Part shown: in pieces, positions 20,045 to 29,669 of the stretch
Position numbering within the stretch: the stretch's first letter is position 1
Layout of the letters: each line of letters opens with the position of its first letter
Source of the DNA: Azorinus chamasolen
Lineage: Eukaryota; Mollusca; Bivalvia; Cardiida; Solecurtidae
Length of the DNA: 64,000 bases
NCBI GenBank assembly: GCA_963576725.1
Contig: OY755247.1
Location: forward strand, 16,866,526-16,930,525
Reading direction: 5' to 3'
Program-made: the position numbers and the translations under genes
Notes under the pieces: generated by a model
What the model saw: only the letters and a program-made list of their open reading frames with translations
Databases searched by the model: none
What the model was told of the DNA's origin: nothing

Positions 20045-20207
20045 TGACATTTTCAAGAATAACTTCTTTACTTCTCCATCAAACACTATGTTTTGACTAC
20101 TCTTAGAATCGTGTCTTCGAGACGATTCTAAAGAGTGGTCACAACACAGGGTTTGCTGGAGAAATAACAAGTTTAGTATTTGAGTATGCACAAGTACCTG
20201 TTGCTCT
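20045..20207. mobile_element. E hairpin element
   Basis: TTCTCCATCAAACACTATG and CAGGGTTTGCTGGAGAA with the centre GTGTCTTCGAGACGATTC. It ends CTGTTGCTCT. Confidence 0.75.
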
Positions 20208-20336
20208 TCTCTATTTATCACAATGGTTTCAAACTACAAAATTCTAAAATGTTCCTTTTCTCTAGTTAATGCTCCTTTTTGGTAGATTTATTCAAAGTGG
20301 CTGGATCTAAAAATAGCCTATGGAGGAAAGGGTTAA
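20208..20336 (+). mobile_element. A right half joined to E
   Basis: CTATTTATCACAATGGTTTC to TATGGAGGAAAGGGTTAA. It starts at the inner arm immediately after the E end, as at 2621. Confidence 0.75.
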
Positions 20337-20450
20337 ACATGGAAAGGGTTAATGCAAACTTTTGCGCACCTTCAACAGTAATCTTTAGCTTGATGAGCAA
20401 AGCTTGTTGAGATAAATTGTTGTAATTTCATTGTCAACATGTAAACTATA

Positions 20451-20679
20451 TTGACCCTTTCCCCCATAAGCTATTTTTAGACACAACCTCTTTGAATAAA
20501 CTACCGAAAAGGAGCATTAACTGGAGAAAAGATATTTTTTTAGAATTTTGTAATTTGAAACCATTGTGATAAATAGAGCATTTGCTCCTATAGGAGCAAA
20601 TGCTCTATTTATCACAATGGTTTCAGAAAGTTATTTTTACAGAGGCGTAGAAAGGCATATTTATGGAGGAAAGGATTAA
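20451..20679 (-). mobile_element. A TTAA element
   Basis: TTGACCCTTTCCCCCATAAG to TATGGAGGAAAGGATTAA with an intact GCTCCTATAGGAGC. Adjacent H element shares the last TTAA. Confidence 0.9.
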
Positions 20680-20879
20680 CCCTTTCAATGCTGAAATTTC
20701 AGAGTGGAACAGTCCATGATTGTTTATTGGTAGAGTCCATACAGTAAAATCTACAAGAGGATTTTCAACGACAAACAGTACAGACTCTGATCAGAAGGCT
20801 CCTCTAGGAGTCCTCTGATCTAGATCTAAACTGTTTGCAAATGACAGTGCACACGCTTCCTGCAATAAAAGGGTTTAAT
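20676..20879 (+). mobile_element. H TTAA element
   Basis: TTAACCCTTTCAATGCTGAA, arms CAGACTCTGATCAGAAGGCT and AGTCCTCTGATCTAGATCTA around CTCCTCTAGGAG, end AAAAGGGTTTAA. Confidence 0.8.
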
Positions 20880-20889
20880 TTCTCTTCAT

Positions 20890-21005
20890 ATAGATCTTAT
20901 TCTGGTCAAAACTTTCTGTGTCTATATGACATTTTATAAATGCGTCTAATCAATATTCATGATGTCTTTATCATTTCTTGCATGAATATTCATGGAGTAT
21001 TTAAA
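20890..21005 (+). mobile_element. B2 right half
   Basis: GGTCAAAACTTTCTGTGTC, AATCAATATTCATGATGTC, GCATGAATATTCATGGAGT. No hairpin core. Confidence 0.6.
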
Positions 21006-21054
21006 GAGGTAGTTGAATCACGAAGAAACTTCTTTTTTTTCAAGCATGCTATAA

Positions 21055-21135
21055 GGCAAATTTGTGAAAACCAAAACAGTTTTGATCCAGATGAGTTGCA
21101 AAGAATCATCTTATCAAGATCTAAACATCTGGACA
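21055..21135. mobile_element. F core fragment
   Basis: AAAACAGTTTTGATCCAGAT and TATCAAGATCTAAACATCTG face each other. Confidence 0.4.
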
Positions 21136-21140
21136 CTCTA

Positions 21141-21248
21141 TATAATTTCATATGCAAACGGTGCAGACTCCTACAGGAGCTGTCTGATCTTGGTTTTATC
21201 TGTTTGCATATGCGTTTAAAGGCGTATTTATGGAGTGAAATAGATAAC
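21141..21248 (-). mobile_element. B2 inner half, first arm shortened
   Basis: ATATGCAAACGGTGCAGACT, CCTACAGGAGCTGTCTGATC, GGCGTATTTATGGAGTG, ending in TAGATAA where the C element begins. Confidence 0.6.
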
Positions 21249-21456
21249 CCTTACTGTGTGGGACACAAGTCACTAATGTTCTTTGCAAATAGCGTAGACC
21301 CAGATGAGAGGGCCCCTAGAGGAGCCCTTTCATCAAGGTTTGCACTGTTTGTCATGTTACACTTTTCTTTAGAAAAATCCCTAAATATTCATCATGAGCT
21401 TGACCTGTTTGAATTTTGGAATAGTCCATTTGAAAATTCAGCATTGTAAGGGTTAA
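21244..21456 (-). mobile_element. C TTAA element
   Basis: TAACCCTTACTGTGTGGGAC to GCATTGTAAGGGTTAA. Core AGACCCAGATGAGAGGGC, CCCTAGAGGAG, CCCTTTCATCAAGGTTTGCA. The ORF at 20940-21449 merely runs through F, B2 and C sequence. Confidence 0.85.
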
Positions 21457-21694
21457 TTTCACATTCACAGAATCCCCTGGGCACGTGGCACTCCGAACAT
21501 TGGTTTTATCACAATTCATCCATATCAATCTTGCTACTGACAGTAGAATTTAGATTTGAAATACCAGAAGTGACATTTGATATTCATTTAATCCTTTTTA
21601 AAACGTGGGACACATGTGTGCTGCTACTTGCAAACAGTGTAAACCTTGACTGAAAAAACTGTACCTGATCATAAATTGATTAGACATTATTTGC

Positions 21695-21918
21695 TTAACC
21701 CATTCCATCATAGGCTATTTTTAGATCCAACCTCTTTGAATAAATCTACCGAAAAGGAGCATTTACTAGAGAAAAGGAAAATCTTTAGAATTGTGCCATT
21801 TTGAAAACATTGTGATAAATAGAGCATTTGCTCCTATGGAACAAAATGCTCTAGTTATCACAATGGTCTCAAAAAGTGACTGTTACTTAGGCATCAATAT
21901 AAGTGATGTATGGGTTAA
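21695..21918 (-). mobile_element. A TTAA element
   Basis: TTAACCCATTCCATCATAGG to ATGTATGGGTTAA with the centre GCTCCTATGGAACAAAATGC. The last TTAA is shared with the next B. Confidence 0.85.
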
Positions 21919-22161
21919 CCCTTTCCCTCATACAAACGCGTTTTCACGCATTTGCAAACAGAGTAGACCCAGATCAGACGGCTCCTAGAGGAGACGTCTG
22001 ATCAGGGTCTGCTCTGTTTGCTAATAGAATTTGACAGATCTGGTTCTCTAGTTTCTAAAATGGCTACAATATCCAACCTTCCTTATTTAATTATAACTAT
22101 TATGTCCATGAATATTCAGTAGGTATCAAAATTTGAAACAAACTTAAACAAGGAAAGTTAT
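21915..22161 (+). mobile_element. B TTAA element
   Basis: TTAACCCTTTCCCTCATACA, GACGGCTCCTAGAGGAGACG, CATGAATATTCAGTAGGTAT and a worn end AACAAGGAAAGTTATC. Confidence 0.85.
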
Positions 22162-22184
22162 CACATCACAGACCACACCCTAAC

Positions 22185-22262
22185 CATACTGATCCTTCAG
22201 GGGCTGTCTAATCTGGGTCTACTCTGATTGCAAAGGCATAAAAAGGCAGGATTCTCAAATGA
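22185..22262 (-). mobile_element. B2 inner fragment
   Basis: GGGGCTGTCTAATCTGGGTC, TACTCTGATTGCAAAGGCAT. One arm only. Confidence 0.5.
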
Positions 22263-22323
22263 AGTTTTATCTAATTAACTCTTTGCATGCTAGCTGCAAA
22301 AAACATGATTACCTATGCATCTC

Positions 22324-22517
22324 TTTTACCCATTCCCTCATATTGACGACTTTGGACGACTCTGTCAAAGCCACTTTGTGAAACCATTGTGATAAATAGA
22401 GCATAATGGTTTCAAACTACAAAATTCTAAAATTTTCCTTTTCTCTAATTAATGCTCCTTTTTGGCAGATCTATTCAAAGAGGTTGTATCTAAAAATAGC
22501 CTATGAGGTAATGCTGA
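22324..22517 (+). mobile_element. A element with centre deleted
   Basis: CCCATTCCCTCATATTGACG to CCTATGAGGTAATG. AAATAGAGCA passes straight to TAATGGTTTCAAAC, so the dyad and most of the second arm are lost. Confidence 0.75.
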
Positions 22518-22589
22518 ACACTACCAACAGCAAAATATGTTGTCTACTTCCAAGTTCCATTGCTTCCTTTTGTTTTCAAAAATATCAAA

Positions 22590-22959
22590 GCAACAATAAA
22601 GGTGCATACTCAAATATTCAAACCTTTATTTCTCTATTACCACTCTTCAGAATCCTACCCTTCGAGACATAGGGTTTGGTGGTGAAATAACGAAATTAAT
22701 ATTGAAAATGTTTTAACCCTTTCCCTGTTCTATTTTTAGGCCAATTTTCAGTACCTACTGAATATTCATTAACAAAATAGTTATAAAGAATTCTTGAAGG
22801 TGGAACATTGTAGACATTTTAGAAAGCAAAGAAACAGATCTATCAAATTCTATTAGCAAACAGAGTCGACCCTGATCAGACGGCTCCTCTAAGAGCCGTC
22901 TGATCTGGGTCTACTCTGTTTGCAAATGCTTTAATCTGCGCATCTTATCAGGACCTCTG
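22590..22959. mobile_element. E element interrupted by B
   Basis: AACAATAAAGGTGCATACTC, TTTATTTCTC, GGGTTTGGTGGTGAAATAAC and GAAAATGTTTTAA, then the B insert, then TTTAATCTGCGCATCTTATC and AGGACCTCTG. E resumes where it broke off. Confidence 0.8.
22713..22934 (-). mobile_element. B TTAA element nested in E
   Basis: TTAACCCTTTCCCTGTTC to TCTGTTTGCAAATGCTTTAA. The outermost B end is short, but TTAA is present on both sides at the E motif GTTTTAATTTACGC. Confidence 0.8.
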
Positions 22960-23059
22960 AACGTAATCGCAATAACAAACAGTTCAGATTCCGATGAGAA
23001 CTATGCAAAAGAGACAACAGTAATAGATGAAACCCTAAAACAAGATTTGTTTGTGAAAC

Positions 23060-23303
23060 ACTATGCCCCCAACCTTTGACCCTGAAGGATGACCTTGACC
23101 TTTGACATATGGACCAGGGAGTTGAATGCGACACATCGTCTTTGTGTGGTGAACATTAAAATTTTGTGCCAGGTTATTTTGAAATCCATTCACAGATAAA
23201 AAAGTTATAGAAGGGACACGAAAGTTGGGATGGACAGATGGAAGGACAGACAGGAGGACGGACAATGCGATTACTATATGCCTGCTGGGGAGGGGCATAA
23301 AAA
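23060..23303 (+). mobile_element. Pearl/HINE-like 3-prime part with one AGGTCA unit
   Basis: ATGACCTTGACCTTTGACAT, then GTTATAGAAGGGACACGAAA, a GGACAGACAGG stretch, and the end GCGATTACTATATGCCTGC then GGGGCATAAAAA. It matches the end structure of the arrays at 8091 and 27580. Confidence 0.6.
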
Positions 23304-23304
23304 T

Positions 23305-23455
23305 GATGTCTGCTCAATCTCTGTTTTGCTGAACGTTTCACTGACTTCAGATTTGGTCAAATATTTTAGACATTGTGGACAGAGTGCATGGATTCTGATC
23401 AGACACAGAGTTAATCCACATCTAATCTGGATCTAAGCTGTTTGTAAATGTAAGC
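23305..23455. mobile_element. F2-type element
   Basis: TGTCTGCTCAATCTCTG, TTGCTGAACGTTTCACTGAC and a core GTGCATGGATTCTGATCAGA to ATCTAATCTGGATCTAAGC. Relatives at 46943 and 52984. Confidence 0.5.
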
Positions 23456-23515
23456 AAAGACGCAATTAGAAAAATATCTTGCATCCTAATCCTGGTCCTC
23501 ATTTGCAATACAGAA

Positions 23516-23939
23516 TACAGTAGAAGGCCTGTCTTTAGTGATCATCAAAAAGGTCTTATTATGGATCAGAAAGGCAGGTGATAGCTTAATGCAGGACTAA
23601 ATTAATGCAGAAAGTTCCTATAGGAGCTTTCTGCATTATTTTTGCACTGCATTAAGCAACCACCTGCTTTTTAACCCATTCCCTCATATAGACGACTCTG
23701 TAAAAGTCACATTGTGAAACCATTGTGATAAATAGAGCATTTGCTCCTATAGGAGCAAATGCTCTATTCATCACAATTGTTTCGAACTACAATATTCTAA
23801 AAGTTTCCTTTTCTCTAGTTAATGCTCCTTTTCGGGAGATTTATTCAAAGAGGTTGTATCTAAAAATAGCCTATGAGGTAATGGGTTACGACTCATATGT
23901 TCAACAAATGAATGGCCGCTGAAGACAGGTCCTACTGTT
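23516..23939. mobile_element. D element interrupted by A
   Basis: TACAGTAGAAGGCCTGTC, arms GCAGGTGATAGCTTAATGC and GCATTAAGCAACCACCTGC around AGTTCCTATAGGAGCTTT. After CTTTTTAA comes the A insert, then GACTCATATGTTCAACAAAT to AGGTCCTACTGTTA. Confidence 0.85.
23671..23889 (+). mobile_element. A TTAA element nested in D
   Basis: TTAACCCATTCCCTCATATA to ATGAGGTAATGGGTTAC with an intact GCTCCTATAGGAGC. Target duplication TTAA/TTAC at the D motif CTTTTTAAGACTCC. Confidence 0.85.
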
Positions 23940-24049
23940 ATTTCAATCAAAACATTCTTGGGTTATTTATAATAGAACTATTAGCTGATCCTAAAAGCTG
24001 TGTGATCCATATCTAATGCTCTTTGCCAGCTAGCCATGAGTTTGTGATT

Positions 24050-24124
24050 ATCTATGCAAACATTTAAGATTCAGATGAGATGCTGAATAATTTGACACAT
24101 TATCAGGATCCAAACTGTTTGTCT
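24050..24124. mobile_element. F core fragment
   Basis: GCAAACATTTAAGATTCAGA and ATTATCAGGATCCAAACTG with TGAGATGCTGAATAATTTG between. Confidence 0.45.
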
Positions 24125-24165
24125 CTCCGATTGTATTTCTAAATTGACACGAAATATTAAATTGA

Positions 24166-24418
24166 CTTCAATGCTTTATTCCATAAATACAGCTTTCTAC
24201 ACCTTTGTAAACAGAGTAGACCCTGATGAGACAGCTCCTACAGGAGCCGTCCGATCAGGGTACTGCTTGGTTTGCTTATGATATAACATAAATATTATTC
24301 TAAAGTTTCTGCCATGGTCAAAACATCCCGTGTCCATGTGCTATTATAACAAATTAATCTAATTAATATTCATGACGTCATTATTTCTTACATGAATATT
24401 CATGGAGGGAAGGGTTAA
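24166..24418 (+). mobile_element. B2 TTAA element
   Basis: TTCCATAAATACAGCTTTCT to CATGGAGGGAAGGGTTAA. Core GTAGACCCTGATGAGACAGC, CTACAG, GAGCCGTCCGATCAGGGTAC. Confidence 0.8.
24373..24380. promoter_or_regulatory. perfect CRE palindrome in a B2 end
   Basis: TGACGTCA is the consensus CREB/ATF site. Other B2 copies have TGATGTCA here. It lies between ATTAATATTCA and ATGAATATTCATGG. Function is untested. Confidence 0.35.
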
Positions 24419-24996
24419 ATCAACTTTAAGAATTGTGGCTGACAATAATCTTTGCAGACAATTCCTCAATATGCAAAAACCAGGATGGAGCTGCACCATT
24501 CCGTATGCTTCTGGGACACCACAAGGACAATAGGACAAACTACAATTCAATATGTAAGACGTATAGGAACAGCTTACCTTCTTGTATATCAACAACTATC
24601 ATGGTGGAAATTAACCAGAAATATTCCGCAGTACACAACATCCACCTGCTTAATTGAATCCAATTAAATCAGCAATTTTCCTGCAGCTAATTGAAAATGC
24701 AGGATTTGTGTTTACATTGCCAGTATTACACTGTCCTCCACAGAGTTTCTGAATCATCTCCCCGCCAATCAACTCCAAACACTGCAGCTCTGCGAGAAAA
24801 CCAATACACCCGAATAGGGATATATACACCCAGGCAGTCACATCCAATATGCCAACATGTTCAATAGATCAACTTTTATCAATCCAGGATTGCATTAATC
24901 AAATGCCGCAAGTCAGAGAGAGAGAGAGAGAGAGAGAGACTGGCCATAATGCCAGAAAGACAGTTTTTGACTGAGGAAGTAGATCACTATTAACAA
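24419..24996. other. unique sequence with a GA microsatellite
   Basis: No recognised repeat except (AG)n at 24912-24940. Several ORFs of 65-78 codons overlap on both strands, and none has matching splice sites. Confidence 0.45.
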
Positions 24997-25282
24997 TTAA
25001 CCCCTTTGCAAACAGAGCAGACCCAGATCAAATGGCTCCTGTAGGAGCCATCTGATCAGGGTCTGCTCTGTTTGCTTGTGGATTGATATAGAACTTATTC
25101 TACAGTTTCTGCAATGGCAAAATTTCTTCATAAAATATGGAAGGAGAAACATTGTAGCCATAATAGAAACTAAATAAACAGATCTATCCAACTTCATTAG
25201 CAAACAGAGCAGACCATGATCAGATGGCTCCTATAGGTCTACTCTGTTTGCAGATGAGTGAAAATGTGTTGGGAAGGGTTAA
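24997..25282. mobile_element. B2/B mosaic with two hairpin cores
   Basis: A B2 core (AGAGCAGACCCAGATCAAAT, GCTCCTGTAGGAGC) to CAGTTTCTGCAATGGC joins a reverse B body (AAAATATGGAAGGAG, GATCAGATGGCTCCTATAGG then TCTACTCTG). It ends GGGAAGGGTTAA. Confidence 0.65.
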
Positions 25283-25285
25283 ATT

Positions 25286-25489
25286 TTAACCCTTTCCTCC
25301 ATAAATATGCTTTTCTACGCCTCTGTAAAATTCACCTATTTGAACTATTGTGATAAATAGAGCATTTCCTCCTATAGGAGGAAATGCTCTATTTATCACA
25401 ATGTTTTCAAACTAAAAAATTATAATATAGGAGCCATCTGATCTGGGTCTACTCTTTTTACCAAACGTTTATTTGAGGGAAAGTGTTAA
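25286..25489 (+). mobile_element. A/B chimera
   Basis: A from TTAACCCTTTCCTCCATAAA through the centre TCCTCCTATAGGAGGAAATG to AAACTAAAAAATTATAATAT, then B from AGGAGCCATCTGATCTGGG to GAGGGAAAGTGTTAA. B enters at its hairpin centre. Confidence 0.7.
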
Positions 25490-25748
25490 GAGTTATCTTT
25501 CAATACTTGTCCTTGTAGAATGCATCAGACAACCGTTTCCCTCTTGGGTGAGATGAAATGGTGGGTTTTATGATGTCATTGTAAGTGGTAGAGCCCATGA
25601 GGTTTTAAATGCAATGTTTAACAATTACGTTGTTTTGTTTACTTCTGGAGATGTTCTCTCTGTGGTATGAGCATGTTCTATGTGTTTCCTGTCAAGAAAA
25701 TAGCCTCCTAACTCTGTTCATGCTGCATGTATATGTTTGCTACAATAC
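25490..25748. other. unique sequence
   Basis: Nothing recognised. Confidence 0.35.
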
Positions 25749-25914
25749 TTAAACCCATTCCCTCATAGGCTAGTTTTAGATCCAACCACTTTGAATACAT
25801 CTACCCAAAAGGAGCATTTACTAGAGAAAAGAAAATGTTATAATTGTGTAGTATAGAAACCATTGTGATAGAGCAAATGATGTAGAAAGGTGTATTTATG
25901 GAGGGAAGGGTTAA
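25749..25914 (-). mobile_element. A element, centre deleted
   Basis: TTAAACCCATTCCCTCATAG to TATGGAGGGAAGGGTTAA. CATTGTGATAGAGCAAATG joins ATGTAGAAAGGTG, removing the second arm. Confidence 0.75.
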
Positions 25915-25937
25915 CAAGCTATTTGGAAAAGGTAAAA

Positions 25938-25990
25938 TGAACTTTTGTACACAGTTTGGCTTCATTTCATCAGGATCCAAACATATGAAC
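25938..25990. mobile_element. F arm fragment
   Basis: CACAGTTTGGCTTCATTTCA and TCAGGATCCAAACATATG. Confidence 0.35.
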
Positions 25991-25997
25991 ATTACTT

Positions 25998-26231
25998 TTA
26001 ACCCTTTCCCTCATACAAACACCTTTCACACATTTGCAAACTGAGAAGACTCAGATCAGACAGCTCCGTTGATCAGGGTCTGCTTTGTTTGCTTATGGAA
26101 TTTTATCTTATTTTACATTTTTACATTCTGCCATACCCAAAATTCTGTGTGTCCATATATTATAACAATTGATCTAATTAATATTCATAATGTCATTTTT
26201 TCTTAAATGAATATTCATGGAGTAAGGGTTC
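25998..26231 (+). mobile_element. B2 TTAA element
   Basis: TTAACCCTTTCCCTCATACA, core CAGATCAGACAGCTCCGTTG then ATCAGGGTCTGC (asymmetric deletion), end ATGAATATTCATGGAGTAAG. Confidence 0.75.
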
Positions 26232-26447
26232 ATGAAGCAGATGACAATATTTTCAGACAACAGACCAGGAACTACTGAAGCTTATATCTATATACATGTG
26301 ACTTTGTACTACAAGAAACTATTTCCGGTGCTTTCTTCAAGCTATTCTCAAAAGTGTGTCTTCCTTCTTTATATTGCCCATTATGAAAACGAACATTGTT
26401 TGAAGTATAATGAACTTTGAAGAAGCCATGAGTGAATTCATGACGAC

Positions 26448-26510
26448 CTCTGAAAACAGTTTTGATCCATATGAGATGGTAAGAAACATCAACTCTTATC
26501 AAAATCAAAT
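26448..26510. mobile_element. F core fragment
   Basis: AAAACAGTTTTGATCCATAT, GAGATGGTAAGAAACATC and TCTTATCAAAATC. Confidence 0.35.
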
Positions 26511-26631
26511 CTATTTGACACACCAATGATCACTTTTAAAAGAAAATGAAAGAAAAATCTACCAAAACATATTAATCAAATTGGTTTTTTTCGAATGACA
26601 GTTGCTTACGAGGCTCAAGTTAAAACATTGT

Positions 26632-26843
26632 TTACCTCTTTCACTGCCGATGTCGCATCTGTGATAACCGAGGAAAACAGTTTGGATCCAGATGAGACGC
26701 CGAGTAACTCGGCATTTCATCAGGATCCAAGCTGTTTGTTACTGTGACTGTTTCTTGAAACAAAAATGAAGAAAAATAAAAATGAAAAATTGTATCAGAC
26801 AACAAAGTTTGCAGATGACAAAATTTGGCAGTGAAAGAGTTAG
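26632..26843. mobile_element. F element, best full copy
   Basis: Inverted ends CTCTTTCACTGCCGATGTCG and TTTGGCAGTGAAAGAGTTAG. Core GTTTGGATCCAGATGAGACG, the dyad GCCGAGTAACTCGGC at 26699-26713, and ATTTCATCAGGATCCAAGC. The arms keep the CCAGAT/CCTGAT difference seen in B and C, but the centre is not CTCCTATAGGAG. Confidence 0.7.
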
Positions 26844-26954
26844 TTAAAGGGTCATTAACTTTCAGCCTGCTAAGCAAATTATTTTTATACAATTTTTTCA
26901 CCCACTGCATTTTTAAAAATTCAAACCATAATCAGTTTGCATACTAAAATGCAA

Positions 26955-27070
26955 TCAAGGTGTCAGAAAGTTGTGATCTTGATAAAATGCCGAGTTACTC
27001 TGTCTCATCAGGATCCAGACTATTTACAGAGGTTACAATCTTAGATGTCATATTGTCAGCGACAAGTGTT
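26955..27070. mobile_element. F element, partial
   Basis: AAAGTTGTGATCTTGATAAA, centre GCCGAGTTACTC, then TCTCATCAGGATCCAGAC and CAGCGACAAGTGTTAAG. Confidence 0.55.
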
Positions 27071-27161
27071 AAGGGTAATTAAGGAATACTCTCATATTGT
27101 ACCTCATCTTGTAGATACATGACAAAACAATTAACAACTGTCCGCCTGTAATAAAATACCT

Positions 27162-27406
27162 TTAACTCTTTCCTTCATATAAATGCTTTAACTCTTTCCT
27201 TCAAATAAATGCCTTTTAACGCATTTGCGAAAAGAGTAGACCCAAGGTCTACTCTGTTCGCTTATGGTATAATATAGATCTGATTATACAGTTTCTGCAT
27301 GAGCCAAAACATCACGTGTACATAATATTCCATCATGAAACTTCAGCTAATAAATATTCATGATGTCATTACTCCTTACATGAATGTTAAACAGGAAAAG
27401 GGTTAA
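27162..27406 (+). mobile_element. B3 TTAA element with duplicated left end
   Basis: The first 27 bp (TTAACTCTTTCCTTCATATA) occur twice in tandem, with the second copy starting at 27189. The arms are collapsed to AGTAGACCCAAGGTCTACTC. The right end is AATAAATATTCATGATGTC to ACAGGAAAAGGGTTAA. Confidence 0.75.
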
Positions 27407-27509
27407 CCCTTTCCACATTCACTAAGTAACTTCCATCTGCAAACAAAAGCCATTGCTACAAATTATAACAATACATTTTTTTTACATTTTGTTTTCAAAC
27501 CACATTGTC

Positions 27510-27560
27510 TAACCCTTTACTCTATAATTACTCCTTTCTACACCTTTGTAAACAGAGTAA
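27510..27560 (+). mobile_element. B2 left end fragment
   Basis: TAACCCTTTACTCTATAATT, CTACACCTTTGTAAACAGAG, then foreign sequence. Confidence 0.5.
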
Positions 27561-27579
27561 CTTCACATTCGGAATCTGT

Positions 27580-28328
27580 GTGATTTGAAACTACCTCAAC
27601 TCAAGATTTTTTAGTTGAAGGGCACTGTGACCTTGACCTTTGACCAACTGACCTCAAAATCAATAGGGGTCATCTACTAGCCATTACCAACCTTCTTACT
27701 AAGTATTAAGACAGCACATCTAAAACTTATCAAGTTATTGAGCAGACAAGATTTTTAGTTGAAGGTCACTGTGACCTTGACCTTTGACCATCTGATCTCA
27801 AAATCAATAGGGATCATCTACTATTCATGACCAATCTTCCTATTAAGTACCTAATACTTATCAAGTTACTTACCAACTGACCTAAAAATCAATAGGGGTC
27901 ATGTACTGGCCATGACCAACCTTCCTACTAAGTATTACTAAGTATTAAGACGGCACACCTAATACTTATAAAGTTATTGAGCTGATAAGTTTTTTTAGTT
28001 GAAGGTTCACCATGACCTTGACCTTGACAAACTCAATAGGGGTCATGTACTGGTCATGACCAACATTCCTACTAAGTATGAAGACAGCACACCAAATACT
28101 TTCATATCAAGTTTATGAGCGGACAAGAAGTTTTAGTTGAAGATCACGTGACCTTGACCTTTGACCGACTGACCTCAACCTCAAAATCAATAGGGGTCAT
28201 CTACTAGCCATGACCAACCTTCCTACTATGTATGAAGACTGCACACCCAAGAGTTATTGAGTGGACAAAGATGTGGCTAACTGACGGACATACCATATTA
28301 CAACCTAAGTTACCTTCGGGCGTATAAA
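27580..28328 (+). mobile_element. Pearl/HINE-like element with AGGTCA units
   Basis: Four to five units of ~140-150 bp containing GTGACCTTGACCTTTGACC, AAATCAATAGGGGTCAT and CATGACCAACCTTCCTACT. Ends GACGGACATACCATATTAC, CCTAAGTTACCTTCGGGCG, TATAAAAAA. A perfect AGGTCACTGTGACCT lies at 27763-27777. The flanking body differs from the 8091 array, so this is a related but separate family. Confidence 0.65.
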
Positions 28329-28426
28329 AAAGGAAAGAAATTTTAATACCTCGGAAAACAACGAAAACATCTCTGTCATCCATGGAATTGTAAAATCACT
28401 TCTAATGTACCTTACGTACTCGATGA

Positions 28427-28636
28427 ACAGTGAAACCTCTCTATAACACCCACTAAATTACATCAAGTATTTTGTGTTAAAGGCAGGTGGTTGCTTAAAG
28501 CAAGGTGAAAGTAAAACAGAACGCTCCTGTAATAGGAGCATTCTGTTTTACTTTCACCTTGCTTTAAGCAACCACCTGCCCTAAAAACCAACTTATTAAC
28601 ACAATTTAGTGGCCATTATAGAGAGGTTTTACTGTA
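28427..28636. mobile_element. D2 hairpin element, complete
   Basis: ACAGTGAAACCTCTCTATAA to GAGGTTTTACTGTA. Long near-perfect arms from GGCAGGTGGTTGCTTAAAGC to GCTTTAAGCAACCACCTGCC with a loop GCTCCTGTAATAGGAGC. Confidence 0.9.
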
Positions 28637-28967
28637 CATAAAGGTGAAGTATTATACAGTAGACATTCTCTTTCACAATTTTACTCTTTCAACTGACACA
28701 TGTCAGCCATTGTTGTGAAAAACCAAATTAATATAGTTTTGTTCCGAAATCGGAGATTGGTCTGACCAAACGTGTCTGACCAAACGTGTCTGTTTATTTT
28801 TGTGTAATCGACAGAGTTTTAAAAAGTCTATGATTTTCGCAGTATTCAAATACCATTTATATTTATCTGGGGCTGTAAGCATTATTCTAATGATATGAAT
28901 ATGAGTGCAACTTTTATTAGGGTTGATTGATTAATATGAAAAATGGACAGATGATAACTTTAATTCG
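28637..28967. other. unique sequence
   Basis: A direct repeat TCTGACCAAACGTG occurs twice at 28761-28790. Nothing else recognised. Confidence 0.4.
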
Positions 28968-29132
28968 ATTCATTATTATAATGGCTCATGAACATGAAAA
29001 TGTAGTCATATCCATAGTATTTCATAAGCAAACAGCAAACCCTAATTGGCCCTGTCTTACAGGAGCCTTGTAATCTGGGTCTACTCTGTTTGCAAAGGCA
29101 TAGAATAGTGTATATATGGAGTAAAGAGTTAA
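28968..29132 (-). mobile_element. B2 TTAA element, left end lost
   Basis: ATTTCATAAGCAAACAGCAA, GGAGCCTTGTAATCTGGGTC, TATATGGAGTAAAGAGTTAA. An A18 tract follows at 29172. Confidence 0.65.
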
Positions 29133-29416
29133 TTACAATGTTCAAAAGCATGAAGTTTCCTAAAAGTTTGATAAAAAAAAAAAAAAAAAATGGTTGTAAG
29201 TTTTTGGTCATTTTAAGGGAAACATAAAACAATCTATTCTACAGACTAAGACATAGGATAAAGCACAGACAAAATTGTCTACAATGCCAGGGGTCTTGTC
29301 TCAATAATTACCATGTCATAACTCCAACACGGAATATTCCATAGCAAATTTGGCTGCCCCCTCCAGCTACCTGGCCACAATGTAGCTGCCAACATACAAA
29401 GATGGAACCCCCCCCC
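29133..29416. other. unique sequence with poly-A and poly-C tracts
   Basis: An A tract at ~29173-29190 and a C tract ending at 29417. No exon seen. Confidence 0.35.
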
Positions 29417-29502
29417 CTAAAATCGTCATTTCTCCACCAAACCCTATACTGTGTTCACTCTTTAGAATCGTCTCTAATTTATGCATCTTATTTGGAGCTC
29501 TG
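29417..29502. mobile_element. E element, collapsed
   Basis: AAATCGTCATTTCTCCACCA, CTCTTTAGAATCGTCTC, then TAATTTATGCATCTTATTTG and GAGCTCTG. The return arm is missing; the deletion starts at the hairpin centre. Confidence 0.7.
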
Positions 29503-29579
29503 ATGGGGACTGTTGTTTGTGTACATGGGGTTTTATTGAAAACAATGCAATCAATGCTCTAGCTACCTAGCTGCAGTGT

Positions 29580-29669
29580 AGCTGTACAAAAATCCCTGTG
29601 TACATGTGCTATTATAATACATTAATCTATAATTCATATTCATGAAATCATTATTTCTTACATGAAAGA
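29580..29669 (+). mobile_element. B2 right half
   Basis: CCCTGTGTACATGTGCTATT, CATATTCATGAAATCATTAT, TTCTTACATGAA, which then meets the E half-hairpin. Confidence 0.55.

Noticed and set aside
20940..21449. 169-codon ORF, the second longest in the window
   Set aside because: It runs across an F fragment, a B2 half and a C element; no domain and no splice sites.
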